Source: Chitinophagaceae bacterium
Lineage (GTDB): Bacteria; Bacteroidota; Bacteroidia; Chitinophagales; Chitinophagaceae
DNA length: 64,000 nt
NCBI GenBank assembly: GCA_023957155.1
Contig: JAMLHK010000001.1
Location: 496,001-560,000, forward strand
Reading direction: 5' to 3'
The notes under the pieces are model-generated. The model did not search any database, was not told the origin of the DNA, and saw only the letters and a program-made list of their open reading frames with translations. This document shows, one piece after another, positions 17,286-25,743 of this stretch (positions are counted from its first letter, which is position 1; every line of letters starts with the position of its first letter). The translations under genes and the position numbers were made by a program.

Positions 17286-19817
17286 TTACACTCCGGTAAA
17301 ATTTCCCGGAACAGCTTTCTCTTTTCTCATATTTACCACTTTATATACCTCAAACCACAATACCGAAATTGCAGATATCAATAAAGCTATTCCAAGTTCC
17401 TGACCATTCAATCCGCTTAGTTTGAAAAAAGCAGCAAAAGGTGGAACATACAAAATAGCAAAAAGTAATACCACGGTTACACCGATTATGACCGGGAACA
17501 AGCTGTTCTTATGCTTTAGACTTTCAAACACACTATAACGGAACGAGCGGTTTGTCAAACTCAGAAATATATTGGCAAAAATCAACGTAGTGAAAACCAT
17601 TGCCCTGGTTTTCCCCTCATAACCCCCGTTTTGCACGGTATATTGATAAGCAAATAAAACGCCTGCTGTTATGACTAACCCCTGCACAATGCTAATCGCT
17701 AATTCTTTCCAATTTAAGAAAGTATCGGTCATATTTCTTGGCTTTTGCAGCATGGTGTTTTTCTCCATTGGTTCGTTTTCATATACAATGGAGCAAGTTG
17801 GTCCCATAATCAGTTCTAAGAAAATAACATGTACGGGTGTAAATATTTGCGGATAAACCCAACCCAAAAACAGGGGTAATGAAACGGTGAGAATAATCGG
17901 GATATGAATGGAAATTATATACTGAACGGCTTTTTTAATATTGGTATAAATTCTTCTTCCGGCAGCGATAGCAATAACCAATTTATCCAGATCATCATCT
18001 ATAATAACTAAGGAAGCGGCTGCTTTGGCAATTTCAGTTCCTTTTTTCCCCATAGCAACACCTATATGTGCAGCTTTTAATGCCGGTGCATCATTTACAC
18101 CGTCACCCAGCATGGCTACTACTTCCCCGTTTTGTTTTAAAGCCCTTACCACTGTTAATTTGGCATCCGGGAACATTCGGGTAAACAATACTTTTTCATT
18201 TACTTCCTGTTGCAATGTTACTTTAGCCAACTCCATAATTTCTTTTCCTTCTATCGCATTGGAGGTGTTGATAATTCCTGCTTGCTGAGCAATACTATTT
18301 GTTGTATCGGTATTATCCCCTGTTATGACTTTTACTTTTATTCCGGCATCGTAAATATGTTGAAATACGGCTTGTATGCCCGCCTTAGGAGGATCGGAAA
18401 AAACCACCAATCCTAAAAAATAAAAGCTGAAGTCTTGTTGTTGCTCAGGAAAATCAGAGCCCTCAAACTCAGCTTTTGCCACACCTAAAACTCTAAAACC
18501 CTGTTTTCCAAAATCTTTGACATACCGGCTAATTTTTACTTTTTCAATTTCTGAAAGTGAGGATACATTGATAATGGCTTCAGGAGCACCTTTTGCTGCA
18601 ACAATTAGTTTCCCCTCTGAATTCCTGAAAAGATGTGTCATCATTGGCGGGTTTCCTTCCAACGGATATTCATGTATCATTTGAAAATCTTTCCACTGGT
18701 TATCAGGGCATGTTCGCTGATACGTTTGATGCAATGCTTTTTCCATTGGGTCAAAGGGAACAGGCTCACTACTCCACATGGCATAAGCAATCAATTCGGA
18801 AAGGGAACTATTATTAAATTCGGGTTCATCAAATATTGTATCCGAATGAAAATCGTATACGTGTTTTAGACTCATGGAATTTTCAGTAATAGTTCCTGTT
18901 TTGTCTGTACAGATTACGGTGGTACTGCCTAATGTTTCCACCACACTGCTCCGTTTTATAATAATACCATCACGCATCAATTTCCAGGCACCCAATGCCA
19001 TAAAAGTGGTGAACGCTACCGGTATTTCTTCAGGAAGAACAGACATTGCCAACGTAAGTCCGTTGAGCAAGCTATCGAGTAAATTTCGGGTATGGTAATA
19101 ATTGAAGGCGCAAACCAACAGGAAAATAACAAACCCTACAGCCGCCATTCCTTTTACAAATTTTGTTATTTGGAGTTGTAACGGCGAAATTTCTTCTTTG
19201 ATGTCTGTAAGCGAAATGCCGATTTTACCAATGCGTGTTTCTTTACCAATTTTTTCAACTTCAAAAACAGCCAACCCCGATACAGAAACCGTTCCGCTAA
19301 ACACTCTATTATCTTCGGTTTCTTTACTTTTAAACACCGACAAACTTTCGCCTGTTAAAGAGGCTTCATTAACTGAAAAGTCATTGCTGTGTACAATTTT
19401 ACCATCGGCATTAATCATTTTTCCTTCTTCGATGATACACAAATCTCCTACTGCTATTTCCTGTGTAGGGATTTCAGCTACATTGCCATTTCGGATAATA
19501 ATACTCAGCGGTTCGTTGAGTTTTTCTAATGCGGCTAAAGCTTTTTTACTTCTATTATCCTGATAAAATGAAATAGCAGAAACAGCCACTATTGCCAAAA
19601 ACATAAACGAGGCTTCGCCATAATCGCCAACAATCAAATAAATAATAGAGATAGCAAACAACAAAACGAGCATCGGTTCTTTTAATATACCGGCGAGCAG
19701 CTCTAACCAACTATCCCTGTGAGCGGGTACCATCTTGTTATAACCAAATTTTCTCCTGGACTCATTTAGCTCATTTTCTGTAAGTCCGGTAAGATGTTGG
19801 GGGATATTATAGGGCAT
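17286..19817 (-). CDS. Cation-transporting P-type ATPase (P2-like)
   Basis: An 843-residue inner-membrane pump that couples ATP hydrolysis to ion transport. Parts in order: N-terminal cation-ATPase domain (GLTENELNESRRKFGYN), TM1-2, actuator domain with TGES at 155-158, TM4 with the ion-site motif PEEIP at 262-266, phosphorylation site CTDKTGT with Asp305, nucleotide-binding domain with KGAPEAI near 409-415, hinge GDGVNDAP near 571-578, and six C-terminal helices. The layout is that of P2-type (calcium or related) ATPases, but PEEIP differs from the classical PEGLP, so the transported ion is uncertain. No heavy-metal-binding domain is present. Confidence 0.93.
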   Translation of the reverse strand: MPYNIPQHLTGLTENELNESRRKFGYNKMVPAHRDSWLELLAGILKEPMLVLLFAISIIYLIVGDYGEASFMFLAIVAVSAISFYQDNRSKKALAALEKLNEPLSIIIRNGNVAEIPTQEIAVGDLCIIEEGKMINADGKIVHSNDFSVNEASLTGESLSVFKSKETEDNRVFSGTVSVSGLAVFEVEKIGKETRIGKIGISLTDIKEEISPLQLQITKFVKGMAAVGFVIFLLVCAFNYYHTRNLLDSLLNGLTLAMSVLPEEIPVAFTTFMALGAWKLMRDGIIIKRSSVVETLGSTTVICTDKTGTITENSMSLKHVYDFHSDTIFDEPEFNNSSLSELIAYAMWSSEPVPFDPMEKALHQTYQRTCPDNQWKDFQMIHEYPLEGNPPMMTHLFRNSEGKLIVAAKGAPEAIINVSSLSEIEKVKISRYVKDFGKQGFRVLGVAKAEFEGSDFPEQQQDFSFYFLGLVVFSDPPKAGIQAVFQHIYDAGIKVKVITGDNTDTTNSIAQQAGIINTSNAIEGKEIMELAKVTLQQEVNEKVLFTRMFPDAKLTVVRALKQNGEVVAMLGDGVNDAPALKAAHIGVAMGKKGTEIAKAAASLVIIDDDLDKLVIAIAAGRRIYTNIKKAVQYIISIHIPIILTVSLPLFLGWVYPQIFTPVHVIFLELIMGPTCSIVYENEPMEKNTMLQKPRNMTDTFLNWKELAISIVQGLVITAGVLFAYQYTVQNGGYEGKTRAMVFTTLIFANIFLSLTNRSFRYSVFESLKHKNSLFPVIIGVTVVLLFAILYVPPFAAFFKLSGLNGQELGIALLISAISVLWFEVYKVVNMRKEKAVPGNFTGV

Positions 19818-19914
19818 GGTATTTACTATTCTACAAATTAAAATCTTATTAGGGGCGCTTCTGTTGATACGAAGCCGCTCAGCCCACCTATGTCCAATAC
19901 CGCTTTAGCGACAG

Positions 19915-20190
19915 TTATTGCTTGTCTTTCCAGTTCCACCACTTTAATTTTTCTTTGTCTTGCCTGCCTGTTGGTGTTTCTGCAAAATACACGGCACACC
20001 TAAAAACATAAAGCAAACATCTGTCCTGAACACAACCTGCAAAAAGATTTGAATTGTCGTAAAGCACTTCGGGATCTTTGCCTTTCAAGTCGTCAACTTG
20101 TCTAATCCCGATATTGTACAAATCTGTCGTAATAGATTTTCCAACACCCGGAATTATAGTCAGCATTTTTATTGTCTTTAATGCCGTCAT
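19915..20190 (-). CDS. Cdd1-like helix-hairpin-helix protein
   Basis: A 91-residue protein resembling the 'pathogenicity locus' Cdd1 family. The helix-hairpin-helix part is visible as LTIIPGVGKSITTDLYNIGI, followed by RQVDDLKGKDPEVLYD. The conserved cysteine-containing region CVQDRCLLYVFRCAVYFAE and the tryptophan-rich end (LKWWNWKD) match the family. A DNA- or nucleotide-related role is possible but unproven. Its ATG overlaps the stop of the VOC gene (TAATG), so the two are translationally coupled. It belongs to a short group of small accessory genes that may be horizontally acquired. Confidence 0.82.
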   Translation of the reverse strand: MTALKTIKMLTIIPGVGKSITTDLYNIGIRQVDDLKGKDPEVLYDNSNLFAGCVQDRCLLYVFRCAVYFAETPTGRQDKEKLKWWNWKDKQ

Positions 20191-20612
20191 TACAGTTTTA
20201 CGTTGTCCTTTTCGTCAAGTTCCCAAAACGGATTGTAAGCAACTTCAAACAAATGTCCGTCCAAATCTTTGAAGTAACCGCTGTAACCACCCCAATAAAC
20301 CTTCTGTGCCGGTTTTACAATTGTCGCACCAAGTTTGGCAACTTTCTCTAAAACATCGTCCACTTCTTTTTCAGATCTTGTGTTGTGCGAAATTGTCAGT
20401 CCCGAAAATGTTGTCGGCTGATATGTTAATGTCGTGTCGTCCGCAAGTTCCTGCCGTGGGTGTAATGCTAAAATAATTCCGCCCAAGTCGAACAGAGCCA
20501 AACCGTCCATACTCTTATCAGATTTTTTCCAACCAAGTCCTTTTTCGTAAAAGTCTAACGATTTTTCAAAGTCGTTCACACCGAGCGTTATTAAATTCAG
20601 TTTTTGTCGCAT
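20190..20612 (-). CDS. VOC-family (glyoxalase/bleomycin-resistance-like) protein
   Basis: A 140-residue vicinal-oxygen-chelate protein with two beta-alpha-beta-beta-beta modules. The first is LNLITLGVNDFEKSLDFYEK, GLGWKK, GLALFDLGGI. The second ends in YSGYFKDLDGHLFEVAYNP. The final glutamate in LFEVAYNP is the usual metal ligand. These proteins are metal-dependent enzymes or antibiotic sequestrants; the substrate cannot be told. It overlaps the next gene by one base and is one of three small accessory genes in tandem. Confidence 0.9.
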   Translation of the reverse strand: MRQKLNLITLGVNDFEKSLDFYEKGLGWKKSDKSMDGLALFDLGGIILALHPRQELADDTTLTYQPTTFSGLTISHNTRSEKEVDDVLEKVAKLGATIVKPAQKVYWGGYSGYFKDLDGHLFEVAYNPFWELDEKDNVKL

Positions 20613-20698
20613 TGTTTTATTCTTTTGCAGAGGATTTGTTTAATTGCCGTCAATGTTAGTGGTTCAGGCTTTTGTCTGACGAATTTTATTCTCTACTC

Positions 20699-21232
20699 CT
20701 ATTTCTTTCGTCTATAATGCAGCTGAGTCAGCCCTGTGTCAAATGTTTTCGCATCCAAAAGTTCAAGTTGCTGTTCGGGTCTGCCGTCTTTGAAAAGCCT
20801 TGTCCCGTTACCGACCAAAACAGGTACAATGGAAATAATAAATTCGTCAATAAGGTCATTCTTTAATAGCTCATTTATTATTTCTGCACCTCCGTCACAA
20901 TATATGTTCTTACCATTTTCAGATTTTAATCGCTCTACCAATTCAGTCAAGTCCCCTGTGTAAAAAGTTGTTCTGCCTGTACCTGGTCTCTGAGTTCCTG
21001 TTATAACATAAACATCTCGTTGTCCATTGTCGTAATGAGATGAGCCGATTTCTTTAAGCACATAGTCATAAGTTTTTCTACCAATAATCAGGGTGTCTAT
21101 TGTGCCTGTAAAACTTGCATAACCATAATCTTCACCTTCTTTTTCCACTAATTTCAAAAAACTAAGGTCATCATTAGGTTGAGCAATATAGCCATCTAAA
21201 CTTGTCGCTATGAAAAGTGATAGTTTTCGCAT
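20699..21232 (-). CDS. Dihydrofolate-reductase-like (RibD C-terminal) protein
   Basis: A 177-residue protein with the RibD C-terminal/DHFR-like fold. The N-terminus MRKLSLFIATSLDGYIA, the central LIIGRKTYDYV segment, the dinucleotide-binding stretch NIYCDGGAEIINELL and the C-terminal PVLVGNGTRLF are characteristic. Proteins of this family reduce pterin- or pyrimidine-like substrates or are uncharacterised. It is flanked by two related GTTAG(C/T)GGT-CAGGCT sequences in opposite orientation, suggesting a mobile-cassette origin. Confidence 0.9.
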   Translation of the reverse strand: MRKLSLFIATSLDGYIAQPNDDLSFLKLVEKEGEDYGYASFTGTIDTLIIGRKTYDYVLKEIGSSHYDNGQRDVYVITGTQRPGTGRTTFYTGDLTELVERLKSENGKNIYCDGGAEIINELLKNDLIDEFIISIVPVLVGNGTRLFKDGRPEQQLELLDAKTFDTGLTQLHYRRKK

Positions 21233-21374
21233 TGTATCTCTATTTCTGATTGTCCGTTTTATTTCGCGGTGTGTCGTTGTAGCCTGACCGCTAACGCCAC
21301 AATTTACGCAATGCAGATCATGAAGTTATACCTGTTGTTTTTCTGCGTTCTTTACGAGAAAAAGCAAATTCAAA

Positions 21375-22361
21375 TTACCTTACCCAACCCATACCATCGG
21401 GTGCATTACCGGTTTTAATATCACCGGTAAATGCCAGTTTATCCAGGTCAAAAACACTCACTATACCCGACCCGCTGCGGGCAACAAAAGCCTTTTTCCC
21501 GTCCGGGGTAATCAGTATCCCCACGGGTGAAGCAGCAGCCTTTACCCTTTTGATCACTTTACGCGTGGCGGCTTCCAGTACAATCAATTCTTCAGCACCA
21601 CTGTCAGACACCAGCACTTTTTTACCATCGGGTGTAAACTTAATGCGTATAGGCACTTTTCCAACGGGGAACTGTTGTTTTATGGTATTCGATGCTGCGT
21701 CTATAATCGTAATGGTACCATCACCCGTATTGCCTGCCCACACTTCCTTTCCATCAGGTGAAATATCAATCCCCTCCGGCCGTTTCCCGGTAGTAATATG
21801 TACGATCCGCCCCGGTGCCGACAGCGTACCGGTATCAACAGCAACAGCACTAACGGTATTGGATATCCTGTTGGCAGTATATATATTTCTGCCATCGGGT
21901 GCCAGCACCAGCATGTGACCGCCCTCCTGCCCGGTTCCCGCAATCCAGTCTATCCTGTCTGCAGCAAAATCATAGCGGCCTACCGTGCGGGTAAGCTCTG
22001 AGATAAAATACACTTTACCGTCTTTCTCCTCTATACCATGCGGGCGCAGCAGCGGTCCCAACTCTACCCTCCGGATCTCTTTCCGTGCAGCAATATCAAT
22101 AACAGAAAGGCTGTGCTCATGCGTCTGTGCTCCATAATTGGCCACAAAAGCGAGTTTTCCATCCGCAGATACCGTCATTTCATGCGGACCTTTACCTGTG
22201 GGCACCGTTGCCACTACGCGTAAGGTAGACAGGCTGATGATTGCCATGGTATTGTCGGCTTTATTCAAAACCAGCAGGGAACCGGTTGCCGCTGACTGTG
22301 CACCGGCTCCACAGGCAAATACTAAAGCGACAAATGTTACGGCAAAAGTTTTTATAAACAT
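21375..22361 (-). CDS. Exported YVTN/YncE-family beta-propeller protein
   Basis: A 328-residue protein with a signal peptide (FAVTFVALVFACGAGAQ) and seven repeated beta-propeller blades of the YVTN type. The units follow the pattern VxxTIPVGKGP...V-S-x-D-G-K-x-x-F-V-A-N, for example RVVATVPTGKGPHEMTVSAD and IKQQFPVGKVPIRIKFTPDG. The closing blade DIKTGNAPDGMGWVR is complete. Such proteins bind ligands or surfaces in the periplasm; no enzyme site is visible. It is probably monocistronic. Confidence 0.88.
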   Translation of the reverse strand: MFIKTFAVTFVALVFACGAGAQSAATGSLLVLNKADNTMAIISLSTLRVVATVPTGKGPHEMTVSADGKLAFVANYGAQTHEHSLSVIDIAARKEIRRVELGPLLRPHGIEEKDGKVYFISELTRTVGRYDFAADRIDWIAGTGQEGGHMLVLAPDGRNIYTANRISNTVSAVAVDTGTLSAPGRIVHITTGKRPEGIDISPDGKEVWAGNTGDGTITIIDAASNTIKQQFPVGKVPIRIKFTPDGKKVLVSDSGAEELIVLEAATRKVIKRVKAAASPVGILITPDGKKAFVARSGSGIVSVFDLDKLAFTGDIKTGNAPDGMGWVR

Positions 22362-22452
22362 ATCATCACATTTGAGCGTTGGAGAATGCTTGCTATTCTG
22401 ATCCTAAGATACAACTCTTAGCGGGTAGGCAGGTTTTCACATCTTCATATCT

Positions 22453-22487
22453 GCGGTCTGACGCTCCTTCCGTCGCGTACCGGCCGC
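22453..22487 (+). repeat. Palindromic intergenic repeat, copy 2
   Basis: GCGGTCTGACGCTCC...GTCGCGTACCGGCCGC differs from copy 1 at only a few positions. It lies in the 233-bp gap between the YVTN gene and the PKD lipoprotein gene. Confidence 0.75.
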
Positions 22488-22521
22488 TTCATTTCCACAC
22501 CTGCCTGCCAGGTTTCTCGTC

Positions 22522-22567
22522 TAAAAAATAATGGGAATACCCTTTCCGGGATCCCCATTATTTTTAT
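22522..22567 (-). terminator. Terminator downstream of the PKD lipoprotein gene (bidirectional)
   Basis: AAAAAATAATGGGAAT pairs with ATCCCCATTATTTTT across a 12-base loop with one mismatch. A/T tracts on both sides would work on either strand. It lies about 30 bp after the end of the minus-strand operon. Confidence 0.75.
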
Positions 22568-22594
22568 TAAACAGTTTTACCTGCTACAAAAAGC

Positions 22595-23722
22595 TTATTT
22601 AATAAATATTCCTCTCGGACTACCTAAACCGGACAGGAAGGGTTCAGCCCCGCTTCCATCTAAGTTACACCGCCTGATCACACCGTTGCTTCTGTCGGCC
22701 CAATAGAATTTACCGGCATCATAATCTATAGCCATTCCATGAATTCTTGTGCCCGGAACATCTGCAATTTTTACAATGCCTGAACCATCCAGGTTAGCCT
22801 GCATAATGGCCGGTTCATTGCGGTCTTCATAATACAGCTTGCCGTTCACCTCATCCACGAAAATACTATAACCGAAAGCATCCTCGATTATCTTTGCCAC
22901 CCCGGTGCCATCGGATTTGGCCGCATACAGAACCTCTTCGTCCACTTCGTAGAAGTAAATGATATCATTTTTACTGTCATAAGCTATTCCCCTCATCAGC
23001 CCACCGTCAATATGGATAAACTCGCTTTCCAAACTGCTGCCATCTAAATTTGCCCGGGAAATATTGCCGTCATCATCTGCCCAATAGATCTTTCCCGCGC
23101 TCAGATTGATCGCGATGGAATAAGGATCAGTAATCCCTGAAACAAGCGTTTCCATATTGCTTCCATCCTCATCCATACGCCATATCTTCCCATTATCTGT
23201 ATCTTCAAAGTCACTGAAGTAAATCTTTTTGTCAACCGGATCATAGGCTAATCCTACGCCTCTCTTTCCAGAAATATCCGCAACCAATTCCACAGAAGCT
23301 CCCGGCTCCAGGGAAACTTTTCGAATAGCTTTGGTATCATGCTCTATGAAATATAATTCTTTATCACTCCCGGTATTCTCATTGGGGTCTATAATGGTAA
23401 TATCCCTGGAAAAAGTACCGGTTCCCCCGGGGCCTACAGCCTTTAGTGTTACGGTAAAGATCCCGGAAGCGGTATATGTTTTCACCGGATCCTTTTCTGT
23501 GGATTTGGTTCCGTCTCCGAAGTCCCATGAATAGGAATCTGCATTTTCCGAGGCGTTTGTAAATTGAATCCCCTCATCCACATCAAAGCCGGTCTGGCTT
23601 ACCGTAAAGAATCCCTTCACCGTAGGAGGCAGATCGTCAAGATTGTAGTGACTTTTTTTACAACCGACCAGGGCAATTAAAGACACTAAAAAAAACAGAA
23701 ACAGTTTCTTCAATACACTCAT
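22595..23722 (-). CDS. PKD-domain plus YWTD-like propeller lipoprotein
   Basis: A 375-residue lipoprotein (MSVLKKLFLFFLVSLIALVG then Cys21). Residues about 35-115 form a PKD domain with the signature SYSWDFGDGTKSTEKDPVKT and GIFTVTLKAVG. Residues 120-375 are repeated low-density-lipoprotein-receptor YWTD-like blades: KKIYFSDFEDTDNGKIWRMD, GKIYWADDDGNISRANLDGS, GKFYWADRSNGVIRRCNLDG. No enzyme motif is seen, so it is probably a binding protein at the cell surface. It is the last gene of the SusCD / cyanophycinase operon, 116 bp after the cyanophycinase gene. Confidence 0.85.
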   Translation of the reverse strand: MSVLKKLFLFFLVSLIALVGCKKSHYNLDDLPPTVKGFFTVSQTGFDVDEGIQFTNASENADSYSWDFGDGTKSTEKDPVKTYTASGIFTVTLKAVGPGGTGTFSRDITIIDPNENTGSDKELYFIEHDTKAIRKVSLEPGASVELVADISGKRGVGLAYDPVDKKIYFSDFEDTDNGKIWRMDEDGSNMETLVSGITDPYSIAINLSAGKIYWADDDGNISRANLDGSSLESEFIHIDGGLMRGIAYDSKNDIIYFYEVDEEVLYAAKSDGTGVAKIIEDAFGYSIFVDEVNGKLYYEDRNEPAIMQANLDGSGIVKIADVPGTRIHGMAIDYDAGKFYWADRSNGVIRRCNLDGSGAEPFLSGLGSPRGIFIK

Positions 23723-23838
23723 TTTATAAAATTTTGGTACGTTAATACTGGTTAAAAATGATTACGGAAATTCCGTTACACAATATATTTTGTTGATCAT
23801 AAGTTTGCTGCAAGTTAAAAGTAACCGCGGTGAATCCA

Positions 23839-24684
23839 TTATTTCAATTCAAAAGTATCCCCCGCTGTAAAAAGGGACAGTTTTGCATTTTTAAAAGCCA
23901 CTTTATCCTTACCCGATACTTTCGGCTTTTTAGGCCTGGAAACCACCAGCACCTGGCTCTCTCCTGCTACTTCTACCCTGGTGCCTTTTACAATAATAGC
24001 CGTGCTTTCATCTATACCGATCACCATTTTATCGGGGTGGTCAGCAAGCACACTTAAAAGCCGGTTATACCTGCTGCGCATAATAAAGTGCTGATCAATT
24101 ACAGCCTTAGTGATAAACCCCATTCCCCGGGAGGTGATCACATTGTCCTTCTTTATTACTTTAAAATTATCATTGCCCTTCTTGTCCTTTTCTTCTCCTG
24201 TGATCATGATCTCCGACATCACCGCCGCTCCGGCACTGGTACCGGAAATGGTTGCCCCTTTATCAAAAGCCTGGTGAATGGCATCGTATAACCGGGTACC
24301 TCTCACTACGTTCATAAACCGGTTTTGGTCTCCACCGGCTATATAGATCAATCTTGCATTGCGCACTGAATCTATCCAGGATGAATGATCATTAGCCTGT
24401 GCCTGGGTGAAGTTGAAGCTGGTAACCGGATTTTTGCAGTACTCCGACAATTGGGAACGGATATACGCTACGGATTCGTCAGGCACACCGCTTGCCATCG
24501 GCAAAATGACAATATAATCACTCATTCCAAAATCAGCGGTTTTTATTAATGCTTCCAGTAATTCAGCAGACCGTTCTCCTCCCCCAATAATAAACAGGTT
24601 CCCTTTCTTCTGACCATAGGCAAGCGACATGGCAAAAGAAAAAACAGCCAAAAAGATGAGCGCTCTATAAAAATATTTGTTCAT
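23839..24684 (-). CDS. Exported cyanophycinase-like peptidase (S51)
   Basis: A 281-residue S51-family serine peptidase with an N-terminal Sec signal (to about residue 24). Cyanophycinase cuts the multi-L-arginyl-poly-L-aspartate backbone to beta-Asp-Arg dipeptides. The catalytic set is complete: nucleophile Ser150 in SGTSAGA, His199 in VIDQHF and Glu226 in VIGIDES. The 27-residue His-to-Glu spacing and the RSRYNRL substrate-binding arginines match characterised cyanophycinases. GGGERSAELL and AGGDQ are family motifs too. The ATG overlaps the isoaspartyl peptidase stop by one base, so they are coupled. The product is likely periplasmic. Confidence 0.9.
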   Translation of the reverse strand: MNKYFYRALIFLAVFSFAMSLAYGQKKGNLFIIGGGERSAELLEALIKTADFGMSDYIVILPMASGVPDESVAYIRSQLSEYCKNPVTSFNFTQAQANDHSSWIDSVRNARLIYIAGGDQNRFMNVVRGTRLYDAIHQAFDKGATISGTSAGAAVMSEIMITGEEKDKKGNDNFKVIKKDNVITSRGMGFITKAVIDQHFIMRSRYNRLLSVLADHPDKMVIGIDESTAIIVKGTRVEVAGESQVLVVSRPKKPKVSGKDKVAFKNAKLSLFTAGDTFELK

Positions 24685-25742
24685 TATTTGTATATATAAA
24701 CTGATATATTCCCACTTTCATCTACCGTACCACGGTACATTCCCGATGTGTTGAACTCCATGGCAACCTTCCCTGATCTGTCTAATCCGATAATACCTCC
24801 ATCGCCGCCCATCTCACCAATCTCGGCGATCACCTGTTTAGCCGCGTCCTCTACCGGCAGGTGTTTTAACTCGATGAGAGAAGACATGCGATGAGCCGCT
24901 ACTGACCTGATATAATATTCACCCCATCCCGTACAGGAAATACCGGCGGTTGCATTATTACAATAGGTTCCGGCGCCAATGATCGGGGAATCACCCACCC
25001 TGCCATATCTTTTGTTGGTCATGCCGCCGGTGGAAGTGCCTGCTGCGAGGTTATTATTTTTATCTAAAGCCACCGCTCCCACTGTTCCGAATTTTTTGTC
25101 CCGCTCAGTAACCCCATATATCTTACTATCACGGGGATTAAAATCGTTATAGGCAGCTCTTCCTTTTTCCTCCTCACGGATTGTTCTTTGCAACTGGTCC
25201 CAGCGCTCCTGCGTGAAAAAATAAGAAGGCGGAACGGTATCACATCCGTTAGCTGCGGCAAATTGTTCGGCGCCCCTGCCCACCATCATCACGTGTTCGG
25301 ATTTTTCCATCACCGCTCTTGCCGCATTCACCGGGTTCCTGATGTTGGTTACCCCGGCCACCGCACCGGCTTTCAGTGTTTGCCCGTCCATCACCGATGC
25401 ATCCAGTTCATTCTTTCCATCATGCGTAAAAACAGCACCCTTCCCGGCATTAAATAAGGGTGAATCCTCCATTACATTGATCGCAGCCTGCACGGCATCT
25501 AAGGATGATCTCCCTTCTTTCAATAAATGATACCCTGCCTGAAGCGCCGCTGTTAATGCATCAGTATAAGCTTTCTCTTTTTCGGCAGTCATCAACCCCT
25601 TCTCAATAGTACCGGCGCCACCATGGATGACCATAATGTACTTAGTACCTTCAGAAGTTGCCGGCTGCCCGTTACAGGAGTAAAGACCGGCAACAACAGC
25701 CACGCAAAAAATTTTAAAAATATTTTTCATGCTCATCATCAT
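24684..25742 (-). CDS. iaaA: Isoaspartyl peptidase / plant-type L-asparaginase (lipoprotein-like)
   Basis: A 352-residue Ntn-hydrolase. It cleaves isoaspartyl (beta-aspartyl) dipeptides, including beta-Asp-Arg from cyanophycin in related enzymes. The autoprocessing threonine is Thr220 in KKFGTVGAVALD, followed by the signature GTSTGGMTNKRYGRVGDSPI and GAGTY. The amino part carries VIHGGAGTIEKG and SPLFNAGKGAVF. A lipoprotein signal with cysteine near residue 23 (AGLYSCNG) predicts an extracytoplasmic location. Several ATGs are stacked at the start (25742 and 25730). Its start lies one base after the upstream S51 gene's stop and its stop overlaps the next gene's start. Confidence 0.93.
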   Translation of the reverse strand: MMMSMKNIFKIFCVAVVAGLYSCNGQPATSEGTKYIMVIHGGAGTIEKGLMTAEKEKAYTDALTAALQAGYHLLKEGRSSLDAVQAAINVMEDSPLFNAGKGAVFTHDGKNELDASVMDGQTLKAGAVAGVTNIRNPVNAARAVMEKSEHVMMVGRGAEQFAAANGCDTVPPSYFFTQERWDQLQRTIREEEKGRAAYNDFNPRDSKIYGVTERDKKFGTVGAVALDKNNNLAAGTSTGGMTNKRYGRVGDSPIIGAGTYCNNATAGISCTGWGEYYIRSVAAHRMSSLIELKHLPVEDAAKQVIAEIGEMGGDGGIIGLDRSGKVAMEFNTSGMYRGTVDESGNISVYIYK

Positions 25743-25743
25743 T

